From Xenoacremonium recifei (taxonomy: Eukaryota > Ascomycota > Sordariomycetes > Hypocreales > Nectriaceae), in NCBI GenBank assembly GCA_012184525.1, contig WOFQ01000009.1:744001-808000 (forward strand): a DNA stretch of 64,000 nt, written 5' to 3'. The notes under the pieces are model-generated. The model was not told where the DNA came from. It worked only from the letters and a program-made list of their open reading frames with translations, and did no database searches. Positions 55,193 through 64,000 of this stretch are shown here, in pieces (the stretch's first letter is position 1; every line of letters begins with the position of its first letter). A program made the translations under genes and the position numbers.

Positions 55193-56265
55193 ATGTCGGG
55201 TATGGAGACACAACCCCATGCAGCTTGACATCTACCTGGACAGCTTTGGCTAACATGGAGACTTTGCAGCAAGCGCTTACGACCGACACATTACCATCTT
55301 CGCCGACAATGGACGGCTGTACCAAGTCGGTATGTTGATACACGATTGGCCTCTGGATACGAGCGACGCAGCCACCGGTCGATGACGTTGGGATGGCTTA
55401 CCGGTCTCGAACGAATACTAATTCGAGGGCATAGAATACGCCTTCAAGGCAATCACGGCGGCGAACATCATGTCTGTGGGAGTAAGAGGCAAGGACTGCG
55501 CCGTGGTACTGTCTCAGAAGAAAGTTCCGGTATGTTGAGGCACCAGTCGGAGATGGCGCATCCCCGAAGATGTGTTGTGTGGATGGGACTGAAACGAAAG
55601 GATTAGGACAAACTCATCGACCCGGCGTCGGTGTCACACATCTTCCAGATCTCTCCCTCTGTTGGCTGTGTCATTACGGGATCAATCGCAGATGCGCGAG
55701 CGTTTGCCCAGAGAGCTCAGGGAGAGGCTGCCGAGTTTCGATACAAGTATGGCTATGAGATGCCAGCTGATGCCTTGGCAAAGCGGTTGGCCAATATCAG
55801 CCAGGTCTATACGCAGAGAGTAAGCCGTTTCAGCTGCCATGGTCGATGGTTCGAATAGGGTGCTGACATCATCCCCAGGCTTACATGCGTCCGTATGGCG
55901 TCGCTACGACGCTGATTGCGCTCGATTCGGAGTATGGCCCTCAGCTGTTCAAGTGTGACCCTGCGGGATACTACATCGGATACAAGGGCACGGCGGCGGG
56001 CCCGAAGCAACAAGAGGCGCTGAACCACCTAGAGAAGAAGCTGCGTAACAAGGACCACGCTGAGGGCACCTGGGAGGATGTCGTTGAGCTGGCTATTACG
56101 ACGCTGAGCACGGTGCTTAGCATGGACTTCAAGAAGGGCGAGATTGAGATTGGCATCGTGGGAGGACCTCGCGCCGACGGCCAGGACGGATCCGATCCCA
56201 ATTTCCGAATGTTGACAGAAGACGAGATCGACGAGCGATTACAAGCCATTGCGGAGAAGGACTAA
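55193..56265 (+). CDS. scl1: 20S proteasome subunit alpha1 (Scl1/PSMA6)
   Basis: Five exons: 55193-55199, 55270-55329, 55435-55529, 55607-55819 and 55879-56265, giving 253 residues. The N-terminus MSASAYDRHITIF with GRLYQVEYAFKAI is the proteasome alpha signature. VRGKDCAVVLSQKKVPDKL and YTQRAYMRPYGVATTLI match the alpha1 (Scl1/PSMA6/iota) subunit specifically. It is a structural member of the outer heptameric ring that gates entry to the 20S core in nucleus and cytosol; alpha subunits are non-catalytic. The first coding exon is only 7 nt (ATG TCG G) and is placed by the conserved MSxxxxYDRHITIF start and by phase. Introns are 59-105 bp. The length equals that of family members. Divergent partner: the WKF gene. 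Confidence 0.96.
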
Positions 56266-58760
56266 TGAGCATCAGACTTGAGAGAGGAACGGGAGTTGAT
56301 AGTCGGTGCGTCCCGTGGTGAGAAAAGGGCGTCTTCGGGCCGTGATTCGTCGGCGTAGAAGGAGCCGGCTCTTTCCCATGAACATGACGGACATGCAGGG
56401 GGGAGTGGAGGGGAATGAATGAAACCGTCGGAGCCCCATGACGCTTGGAGAGAGACGACGTTTCGTGCCTGTTGTCAAACACCGTTGGGGGCTCCGGACG
56501 GACCCCTTGGCTCCACGTCTCACTGCCTTACCTACAATATGCAGGCTATTTCTAAATCCTGGCCTATGTGCAATAGACTGATTGAAAATGCGCGTCTGGT
56601 GGTCCAATAGTGGTGAAGAGTGCCTTGTGCTAGAGAAGACAGCCCGGAGTGGGTCCCTGGATGAACGATGGCTTGGGCGATGGCTTGCGTCGGGACGGGA
56701 TGGGATCAGATTCAGACAGGCCACCGAAGCCCAGGCCAGGTCATGCCAGGGCTCGATCAGATCTAGCCTCATCGCTGGAGCCCTTGCCTGACTCAGGTAA
56801 GCGCCGATTTGGAGGCTCGCTCGCTGGGACTGGGAGAGCCGCGCCGCCGTCACGGGGCTGGGCCGGGCCATGCCATGCCAGTGAGGCAGACGTTGAAGAA
56901 GCCATCGATGCTAGTTCGTCAGAAGGGGGGACCGGACCTCGTGATGCGATTGGGGCGGCGCCAGGCTGGCAGCAACGCACGCACCACGCCGGCGCACGTT
57001 GACAGGCATGCAGGTCTCGGGACTGGCTTGAGTCAAGTTTTTAGCCGCATCTATTTTGATATCAAGCACGTATGAGTTGGTTTCCAACGACGGACGGACG
57101 GACGGTGGTGATGACGACGGCGATAGACGATGATGCAAGGGGAGAGCGTAAGATGCCAGGGCATCTGCATCTGCTGGGCCACTTCCTTAGATGAGATTAG
57201 GTGCTGGAGGCGAGCACGGCAGGAGACACCTGAAGGCTGAACCTTCCTTCGCTGCCACAGTCAGGTCGCTCGAGGCTGCCCAGCCGCCCAATCACGCCGC
57301 CCGCAACCCGGCAGGAGGCTTCTATCATTTCTCCCTGCCATCATCATGTCAGATGCATTCCTGAATTTTTCAGTCTCGCCCATCTCCGTCCCTTTCCCCT
57401 TTGGGCGCCGGCTGCACGCTCGTCCAATCTCAATGCAGAAGGCGCTTCTCGATTCCCCATCCTCAGCTCGCCCCAAACCACCGTTGGAGGTGACATCCGC
57501 GCGCCTATTGGTCCCGCGGCCCCGACTATCCCGCATGCAGGCCCCGGCGCTAGACCGCTTGGGGACGCACTAGTGGTGTCCCGAGTTAGCTGAGTCGGGG
57601 CTCCGTCACCAAACCACCGCCGTCAGTCAATACTGTCGATTGCGACTCTCTCTCACTCTATCTGCGCGAGGCGGCTGCTACTGCTGCTACTGCCGCTGCT
57701 GCTGCTGCGGGTGGTGTGCTGGCGTGCAGCAGCGGAATGCAGGGGCCGCTTCGCCCGTCTCCCCTCCTCCGCAGCTCTAACTGGTCCTGGGCCTGAGTCC
57801 GAGACGCATACTGGCAGATTGAGGCTGGACACGCATCTGGAGGCGACCCCAACTGGTCCACGGCCTTGGTCCTTGGATCCGTCGGGGCTTTTTTTGGGTG
57901 CTGCTGGCCATACACGCTGCAAAGCTAGCCGGCAATCGCTGGAGGTGCCGGGCTCGCGCACCCACACCTCGTTCCCTCACCACCACTGGGTGCTCATCCA
58001 GGGGATAGGGCTGAGAGTCAAGCCTGGCGAGGCTTGCTTCATCAAGCCAAGCCATGGTGGGTATTGCCACAGCTCGCCCGGGGTAAGACGTTTGGGAGAC
58101 GAGGAGGGGAAGGCCAGGGTGGAGGCTGCCACGGCCAACGCTCACTGGGCAGGCCCAGCTGTAGTCTTGCGCCAGACGTCGGCTGGAACCTCGCGTGGTG
58201 GGAATCCATGACGGAGTCCGGAGTCAGAGAACGGCACGGACGACTAAATGGTTCGTTGCTCGAGCCGGCCAAGGGGAGGGGGGGTGTGTGTGCGCCGGTG
58301 CGTGTGTGGTCACGGCGGTGGTGTGCCCTAGCCGTTTCGCTCCCGCCGGTGGAGAGAAACGCCAGTTTTCGCTGGGACATGGCACTTCGGGGACTTTGAT
58401 AGGGTTGACTGTTCATGAGCCGGAATTGGGAGGCCTTCAGGGGACCATCACGATATACAAAAAGGTTCGAGGGCCGCTGCCCAGTAGAGTCACCAGCCGT
58501 CCAAGAGATCAAGCCTTCCTCTCGACCTAATTGCATTATCATGATAGAGTCTCCTTAATAGCTCCTGCACCGCCTCTCCTTTGCTTGCCAGCTTGCAACT
58601 CTAGTTTCCTATTCGACCAGTTATACCCCGGCCTCACCAACGAGACGATCGCCCTGCAGCTTCTCCTCAACGCCCAACAACAAACAACAACTTCTTCTTG
58701 ATACCCGAAAACAAAAAACCACTCTTTCGATAGCTCTACACCTGTACTTGCCAAAAAACC
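56266..58760. other. 2.5-kb intergenic region upstream of the unknown gene at 58761
   Basis: No supportable gene; the longest frames (56272-56871 minus, 57711-58211 plus) have random composition. It contains the proteasome alpha1 3' end, a GACG tetranucleotide run near 57091-57105 (GACGGACGGACGGACGG), a CTG-type repeat at 57673-57709, and from 58560 an ATG-free, CT-rich and later CAA-rich leader for the downstream gene. Confidence 0.5.
57673..57709. repeat. CTG/CTA trinucleotide repeat
   Basis: About twelve CTG-type triplets with CTA and CCG interruptions, similar in make-up to the repeat at 31044-31080. Not within a supported coding frame. Confidence 0.75.
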
Positions 58761-59556
58761 ATGGACGGATGTACGTTTTCCTGTGGATGATCGCTCGCGG
58801 GAGATCTCCTGGATGAGCCGCCGAGTCACTAACGCCAGCCCTCTTGCTTTCCTCCCCAACAGACAACGAATATCGCACAGCACGGGTTGCTGAAGTTCTC
58901 TCCGATTTCCGAACGCTGCAGTACTATATTGCCGCAGCTCCCGTCGAGCCCGACAACCTCGAGGACTACTACACCGAGGGCTGGGCCGCGCTGCGCCAAT
59001 GTTCACTGGATGGACAGCACATCCTCGAGTGCGCAGCCGACATCACCGTGCCTAACGCCCAGGGCGAGGAGGAGCAGATGAAGGCCGAGCTGAAGCAGTA
59101 AGTCCCTCTTGATACTCTAGACACGTAGCCGCCGTCGCTAGGACGTGATGGGGATGGAGGATGCTGACTTGAGCCCTGTGTTAAGGGTCTTGCTCGACGC
59201 GTACGCGAGACGACATGAGGGACAGAAGATCTATCTGCGCCAGGCTGCAGCACAGCGATGGATCGAGTACCGGAACCAGGTCCTGCAGGGCGGACGACCA
59301 AACTCGCGAAACCAGGCTCAGCTGCGAGCCGTTGACCACCAACTCCGTGCAGTGCGTCTCTTCCCAAGAGCCGAACTAGACTTTGGCCTCTCCCCTTGCC
59401 CTCCCCCGAGGCTGACACAAACTCTAGGAGCTGGCAGCTGTCACCGACGAGGCCATCTACAACGAACTCCAAGCTTCAGACATCTCCATGGGCCGCTGGA
59501 CGACCGAGGACCCCAGTCTACGGAGTGTGGTGCGCTGGCTGCGAGCACGCCGATAG
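58761..59556 (+). CDS. Uncharacterised four-exon protein, 179 aa
   Basis: Exons 58761-58770, 58863-59097, 59186-59351 and 59428-59556 join in phase to 179 residues: MDGYNEYRTARVAEVLSD, then an acidic/helical first half, a central helical segment (LLDAYARRHEGQKIYLRQAA) and a C-terminus ending VVRWLRARR. All introns (92, 88 and 76 bp) have good acceptors; donors are GTACGT, GTAAGT and GTGCGT; coding bias is strong in every exon. I do not recognise a family. The composition is soluble and mainly alpha-helical with no signal peptide, membrane segment, zinc ligand or nucleotide-binding motif. The ATG (AAACCATGG) has a good start context, follows a typical leader, and the first exon is only 10 nt. 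A CA-rich 3' region (59642-59690) follows. The gene model is reliable, the function unknown. Confidence 0.75.
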
Positions 59557-60221
59557 AGGGAAGAGCAAGGAGGACAGATGATGAACAGCAATGACGAGAG
59601 AAAAAGGAGAGGACTTGCGGGAACAAGCTGGAATACCCCTTCACACACACGGCATACCCAACACACACCACCACACACCAACATACCCACGCTTGTCTTC
59701 TCCCCTTTACGATCACGACTATGACTTGACGTTCTTTTTCTACGATCGTTGATGACAAAAGCAAACACACAAACACACACCACACGGCCGACACATGGGA
59801 TGGAGTTGATGGAGGGCAAAATACAAGCATGGATGTACGACTAGGTCGATTGACTATTCCCCCGCACGCGGTCCTATACGGACAGGAACTGGATGGCATG
59901 GATGAAGCTCTGGCATGAGCATGGGCAAGCGATAACATAGAGGAGATGGAATCTTGGACAGCGCTCCCAACAAAAGGGGGCTCGAGGCCCTTTTTCTTAA
60001 TTGAACTGCCCGGTGCAGGAGATTTTTATTTTCACCATCATGCCCTCAATCTTGTGAAAGCAAAAGCTGTATTTTGAAAGCTCAAGCAACGTAGAAAACG
60101 ATTTGATATCTTTGGTCAAAATATACAAAGTGGAGCAGCATCAGCCGCCGGAGAGAATAAGCCAATCCCACGAGTCCTGACTGATGGCATTGCAGGTGGC
60201 ACGCCACGCCCGAGAACGCTA
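59557..60221. other. Convergent spacer with CA-rich tract
   Basis: 3' ends of the unknown + strand gene and the minus-strand TMEM234-like gene. It contains an imperfect CA/CCA tract at 59642-59690 and a second at 59762-59785, with no further coding signal. Confidence 0.5.
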
Positions 60222-60902
60222 CTATGACTTGCTTTGGACGCACAGAGCAATGCCGCAGAGCATGAGAGCCATGCCGGCACCCGTATCTTGGGAACATCAG
60301 TGGGGGAAAGATCGGCGATGAGAAGGATTGAGGGAATTGCTGTACCTTTGCTGATGACCTTGCCCTCCACATACCACTCGCCTAGAACGGTGAAGAGAAA
60401 CGCCAGAGTGTTCACAATGGGCACCGTCAAGCTCAGTTCTGCCGACCCCAGTCAGAGGTCCATCGTCAGCCCAAATCTTGAAAACCAATCTACAACATGC
60501 CATTGGACAATGCGTCGTGGGACCGACGTAACCGGCAACTCTCCCTCGAGAGACACCCCCCCATCTGGTCCAGGGGACGAGCGACTTACCGGCCTGTCCA
60601 ATGAGCAGGAAGAACCACACGCTGCCGGTCAGGTTCAGCACTAGGGGCACGGCGTATCTCGGATTCCTCAACAGGTCGATCACGGCGAAGACGGCGCCGT
60701 ACACCTTGCGCTTCACCCAACTGGCCTGCACGCTGGGCGACTCGAGCACGGGATGCGTCGGCGGACGGTGCGAGCGGGCAGCCCGGCGGATGAAGGGGGT
60801 GGTCAGACCCCACGCGAGGCCGACGAGGATGAAGCTCAGAACGTAGTTGAAGACAGGCGGCTTGACATGGCCGTCGTCACGCGGCATCGTGGTCGTAGTC
60901 AT
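60222..60902 (-). CDS. TMEM234/UPF0546-like small four-pass membrane protein
   Basis: Three exons on the minus strand: 60902-60590, 60438-60346 and 60286-60222, giving 156 residues. Four hydrophobic segments are visible: FNYVLSFILVGLAWGLTTPF, YAVPLVLNLTGSVWFFLL, LTVPIVNTLAFLFTVLGEW and GMALMLCGIALC. The order (GLTxPFI in the first, NLxGSxxFxxLI in the third quarter, PIxNxLAFxFTxLxxW, and a short final helix) matches the UPF0546/TMEM234 family, a half-size relative of EamA/drug-metabolite transporters. It probably sits in an internal membrane; its transport substrate, if any, is unknown. Exon 3 uses acceptor AAG at 60287-60289 with branch ACTGAT, restoring SKDTGAGMALML. The frame is open a further 36 nt upstream of the chosen ATG at 60902. 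Confidence 0.8.
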
Positions 60903-62941
60903 GGTGGAGAGAGAGCAGTAGCGATTTCCTCCTCGCACCCCTACCCTGGCCAGGGAGACAAGAGAGCCGCAACGCAGGGACCCGTCTGGGAAATCTCGGG
61001 GGCCGCAACGAGAAGCAGGGGCCAGAGGCTAACTGCAGCGAGGGTGAAGATGGGATGCGTTCGTTGGGCAGACTGTCAACGGGTCAGCCCTGCGAGGTGC
61101 GCTGAGGGCCTGCGAAGCTGAGTTGACGTCCGCGGGTGGAGTCTGGCGGTCGGCAAGCGCCGCATCGTGGCTGAGCGGGCTTTTCTGCAGCGAGTCGGCC
61201 GGCGCTAGGGGTACGTACCGGAGGCTTGTGCGCGGCGCCCCCACACCCCCCTCCTGCGGATTTGCAGACTATTGCCGCGCTAGCGAGCGTTTTAGCCGCA
61301 CTGCCGCGCTGGTGGTGCTGAGCGCCACACCATTCACCACCATTCCCGCCACTTCCATCCCAACGTGCCGGTACGTACCGATGCTGGGGGAGAGTAAACC
61401 CCCACCGCTAAAAGTCCCCTGCTCAGCTGGACATGGATTGCGGTGTCGTCACTCCCTCAACACCACACGCGAAAGCCTCTCGATGGGCGCCGCCGCCAGT
61501 GATCGCTGGAGCAGGCCGTTTCAGCGGCGGGGAGAACCACATGCCAAGCACGAGGCCGCGGCCGCTCTGCGAACGCTGATTGCTCGATGGAACGTCGCGA
61601 CGACACGGGGGCTAGTTTCTCCCTACGAGGCGAGCTCCAGCCAGCGAGCGCCCTTGCAACCGTTTCAACGGCCGACGACGGATTCGCGGTGGGCTGCTGC
61701 GAGAATATTGTGTCCCGAGTGGCAATGGGGTAATTGGCCTACCGGTCGTCGTCGAGACGGAGCGTTGAGGGGGGAATTGGCTCTCCGCAGGCTGAGAATC
61801 CTTCTTTGTCCTTCACCGCCGTGCCGATGACCTTGCCGTGTGGACGAGACGGAGAAGACCGAGTCGATGTCATCTGACGGGATGTATGTGCGAATTGTCA
61901 AGGGCGACGATGATCCGGATCTTCTCCTTTTCATCTTTGGTAAGCCATTGACCGGACAGAAGTCGGATACCCCTCGACTCCCCCGTCGCATCCCTCGAAG
62001 GACTAGAGACGACCTGACAACTTCACCGATTCACGCACGCACACGAGATATGTCGTCTATTCAATGACATCAATTGCAGGTCACGAGACTTCGTGTTTCC
62101 TTCTCGCGTCCCTTCGCGTCCCCCAGCCCCTTCCGAACGCGTCTGATGTCATGGACTATGCTCATGATTCATAGAGAGCGGGACAAGCCGCATCTCCCGC
62201 CGGCTTCGCTTTTGGCCCGGCCGCCGATCCGGCCCAGGGCACGGAGCTTTTGCACCGCAGACTAAAAGCCTCCGTGCTCGCAATTTCTCCCAGAGTTCCA
62301 GAACTCAGCGTCGTCATTGTGAAGGAGGCGGTCAATGGTCAATGTCTTTGGTGATTGCTCCTTCGCTCGGGAGACCGTGCGGCAGACGAGGAGGCGAGTC
62401 AGCAGCCAAGTGGCTTAGATGATTATCACCTCTGATAATCATCCTGAGAAATCGGTGACGCGTTGAAGAAGGCATTGAGGTTCCTCCACGCCATCTCATC
62501 AAGCCTCCTCCGCATTGGCTTACCTCTAGCGAGGCCTCGGACCCATCAAACCTTGGAGAACAGATCGAAATATCCCGACGGGTTGCTTCCAATTAACGGC
62601 CAGTGCCTAGCAAGATCGTCGATACCCGAGATTAGCTTGATATCCCTATTCTGTCGAGGTAGATTCAATCTTCAAATGTGTCTTCTTGTGAATTTTCCGA
62701 GTGGTTTAGCACCTCCGCAACGCGACGTCACGACTCGGAGACTTCCATCGGTTAAGGGAGAAGTCATCGGGAGAAGCTCATTCAGTGAAAATCGGTGATC
62801 TGCCATGTCTTACGACCGTACAGGAGCTATGTGAGATCAGTCATCGAGGTCATCGATGGCGTCAATGAACTCGGCCATCGACGATGAAGCTGACGCTGCA
62901 ATGGCGTGGAAAGCACGCGGGAGACGAGAGGACGAGAAGTC
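60903..62941. other. 2-kb intergenic region between the TMEM234-like gene and con-6
   Basis: Divergent promoter region. A 235-codon frame at 61123-61830 and smaller frames are present, but none has a domain or consistent codon bias. The left part is GC-rich, the right part (62280-62940) closer to 50% GC. No repeat or RNA gene was recognised. Confidence 0.5.
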
Positions 62942-63068
62942 TATAAGAAGAACACCTTCATCCCCTCTCATTCGGAATTTTATCTCATCCTCATCACCAA
63001 TCAACAACAACTACAAAGCTTACGTACGACACTTAACTTTTTAACTCACTCCCAACTTAACCATCAAC
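62942..63068 (+). promoter_or_regulatory. con-6 core promoter and leader
   Basis: TATAAG at 62942-62947 lies 122-127 nt before the con-6 ATG, followed by a CT-rich start-site-like tract (CCTTCATCCCCTCTC) and an ATG-free leader rich in CAA and CTT that ends in AACCATCAACATG. The layout fits a strong inducible promoter. Confidence 0.55.
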
Positions 63069-63418
63069 ATGTCTGAAGCTCAGATCGCCGGCGGCCACAA
63101 GGCTACTATCAACAACCCCAATGTTTCCGAGGAGGCTAAGCAGCACTCCAAGGAGGTTCTTGAGAACGAGTTCAACGGCGGCGATGGTAAGAGTTCACTC
63201 TCATGATGAGACGGATCTGGCTAAATTTCCTAGTTCCCAAGGCTGGTGAGAAGGCCAACAAGAACCCTGGCAACGTTGCTGGAGGTCTCAAGGCGTGGGT
63301 AGCTTCCGAATCCACATCAACTTTCGTATGCTTACAAGTTTTTAGCACTGTGAATAACCCTAAGGTTTCTGATGAAGCGAAGGAGTCTGCTAAGGAGCGT
63401 CTTAAGCAAATGGAGTAA
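63069..63418 (+). CDS. con-6: Conidiation-specific protein 6 (Con-6)
   Basis: Exons 63069-63186, 63234-63294 and 63346-63418 give 83 residues. Two copies of the Con-6 repeat are present: KATINNPNVSEEAKQHSKEV (residues ~12-31) and KATVNNPKVSDEAKESAKER, separated by EKANKNPGNVAGGL. The protein is small, highly charged, without Cys, Trp or signal peptide. Con-6 is expressed during conidium formation and stored in the spore in Neurospora; family members also respond to light and stress, and the molecular function is unsettled. Introns (47 and 51 bp) match the usual position between repeats. The final intron uses donor GTGGGT. The preceding TATA box and short leader fit a strongly induced gene. 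Confidence 0.95.
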
Positions 63419-64000
63419 TGGATTTGATCTTTATACTTTCTACTACCAATGAGGGAACCATAATCTGTGGGCAGTTTGTCTAAGCCTACAAAGATCTATA
63501 GTGACAATTCAATTCTTTCATCTATCATCCCAGTACCCTAGGGCTACGCACAGTTACGTGTTATTCGTGATTTCTAAACATTATTATCCATTTTAATGGG
63601 GTCATATTATCTACACAATAGTCTTCTCTATGCGGTCCTGACATAAATATCAGGGTCAACTCCGTGTTTGAAGAAAACCCAAGCTGAACAGGAATGGTAC
63701 GCAATTATATCATCACATATGGCATCCGTTGCGGATAGAGAAAGGATCCCATGCGAATGGTATGACTCTATCAACGTCTGAAACATGCGTCCACTTTCGC
63801 GGCAATCATAGCAAATCCGGGCATGCATCATTTCTCCTTAAATCCTTAACAAATTCCTTTAACGCCATGCCCAATTGCTTCCCACTTGCCTGCCTAGCAA
63901 TAAACCTGCGCCCTTCACCACCTCAACAAGAGCCTCCCATTGAAATCGAGAAGCAAGAATAGGTTTGGTCTGAATCTATCGTGCCTCGGAATAGTCGTTC
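63419..64000. other. 3' flank of con-6 to the window edge
   Basis: AT-rich sequence following con-6. On the minus strand three short overlapping frames between 63628 and 63995 have protein-like wording, but they interrupt one another with stops and no splice chain could be fixed. They may be the 3' part of a gene or pseudogene lying mostly beyond the window. Confidence 0.4.

Noticed and set aside
61123..61830. 235-codon + strand frame upstream of con-6
   Set aside because: Arg/Ser/Pro-rich random composition in GC-rich DNA, no domain, and no leader or intron signals.
63628..63995. Minus-strand frames reading EFVKDLRRNDACPD and VFFKHGVDPDIYV at the window edge
   Set aside because: The wording is protein-like, but three frames interrupt each other with stops and the rest lies outside the window, so neither gene nor pseudogene can be claimed.

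Overview
The window is nuclear DNA of a filamentous ascomycete (Pezizomycotina, most likely Sordariomycetes). The evidence is short 48-290 bp introns with GTAnGT donors and CTAAC/CTGAC branch sites, GC-rich third codon positions, CT-rich promoter tracts, and fungal markers: an NsdD-type GATA factor, a con-6 conidiation protein and an MCFGG-type G-alpha. I see no operons, rRNA, tRNA, CRISPR, intact transposon or viral gene.

Layout. 0-7.3 kb: nup2-like FG nucleoporin with a RanBP1 domain (+), gamma-tubulin (+), and a small uncharacterised protein (+). 7.3-22.0 kb: a 14.7 kb stretch with no supportable gene. 22.0-25.4 kb: nsdD, the GATA regulator of sexual/asexual development, behind an inferred leader of about 1.8 kb that is almost free of ATG. 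25.4-31.9 kb: another gene-free stretch with microsatellites. 31.9-34.4 kb: glutamate-cysteine ligase (-). 38.1-38.8 kb: endosulfine/Igo1 (+). 40.0-41.3 kb: group II G-alpha (-) with a GC-AG intron. 45.6-47.0 kb: spermidine synthase (+). 47.3-50.0 kb: Nit2-like omega-amidase and MYG1 (both -). 50.7-53.1 kb: claudin-like tetraspan and PhyH-type dioxygenase (+). 53.3-54.5 kb: WKF-domain nucleolar-type protein (-), divergent from proteasome alpha1 (+, 55.2-56.3 kb). 58.8-59.6 kb: an unrecognised conserved-looking protein (+). 60.2-60.9 kb: TMEM234/UPF0546-like membrane protein (-). 63.1-63.4 kb: con-6 (+).

Most genes are housekeeping genes (nuclear pore, spindle pole, proteasome, glutathione, polyamine and glutamine-carbon metabolism) with ordinary 0.2-4 kb spacers. 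A second group is linked to signalling and development (nsdD, G-alpha, Igo1, con-6). nsdD is the outlier: it stands alone in about 24.6 kb. Its leader shows strong ATG depletion against same-composition trinucleotides, leaving only a start-stop and a 5-codon uORF. This is the strongest unexplained signal in the window and suggests a translationally controlled developmental switch inside a large regulatory domain.

Exon coordinates were derived by hand from splice consensus, reading phase and family conservation. No alignment or database search was run, and family names come from sequence recognition.
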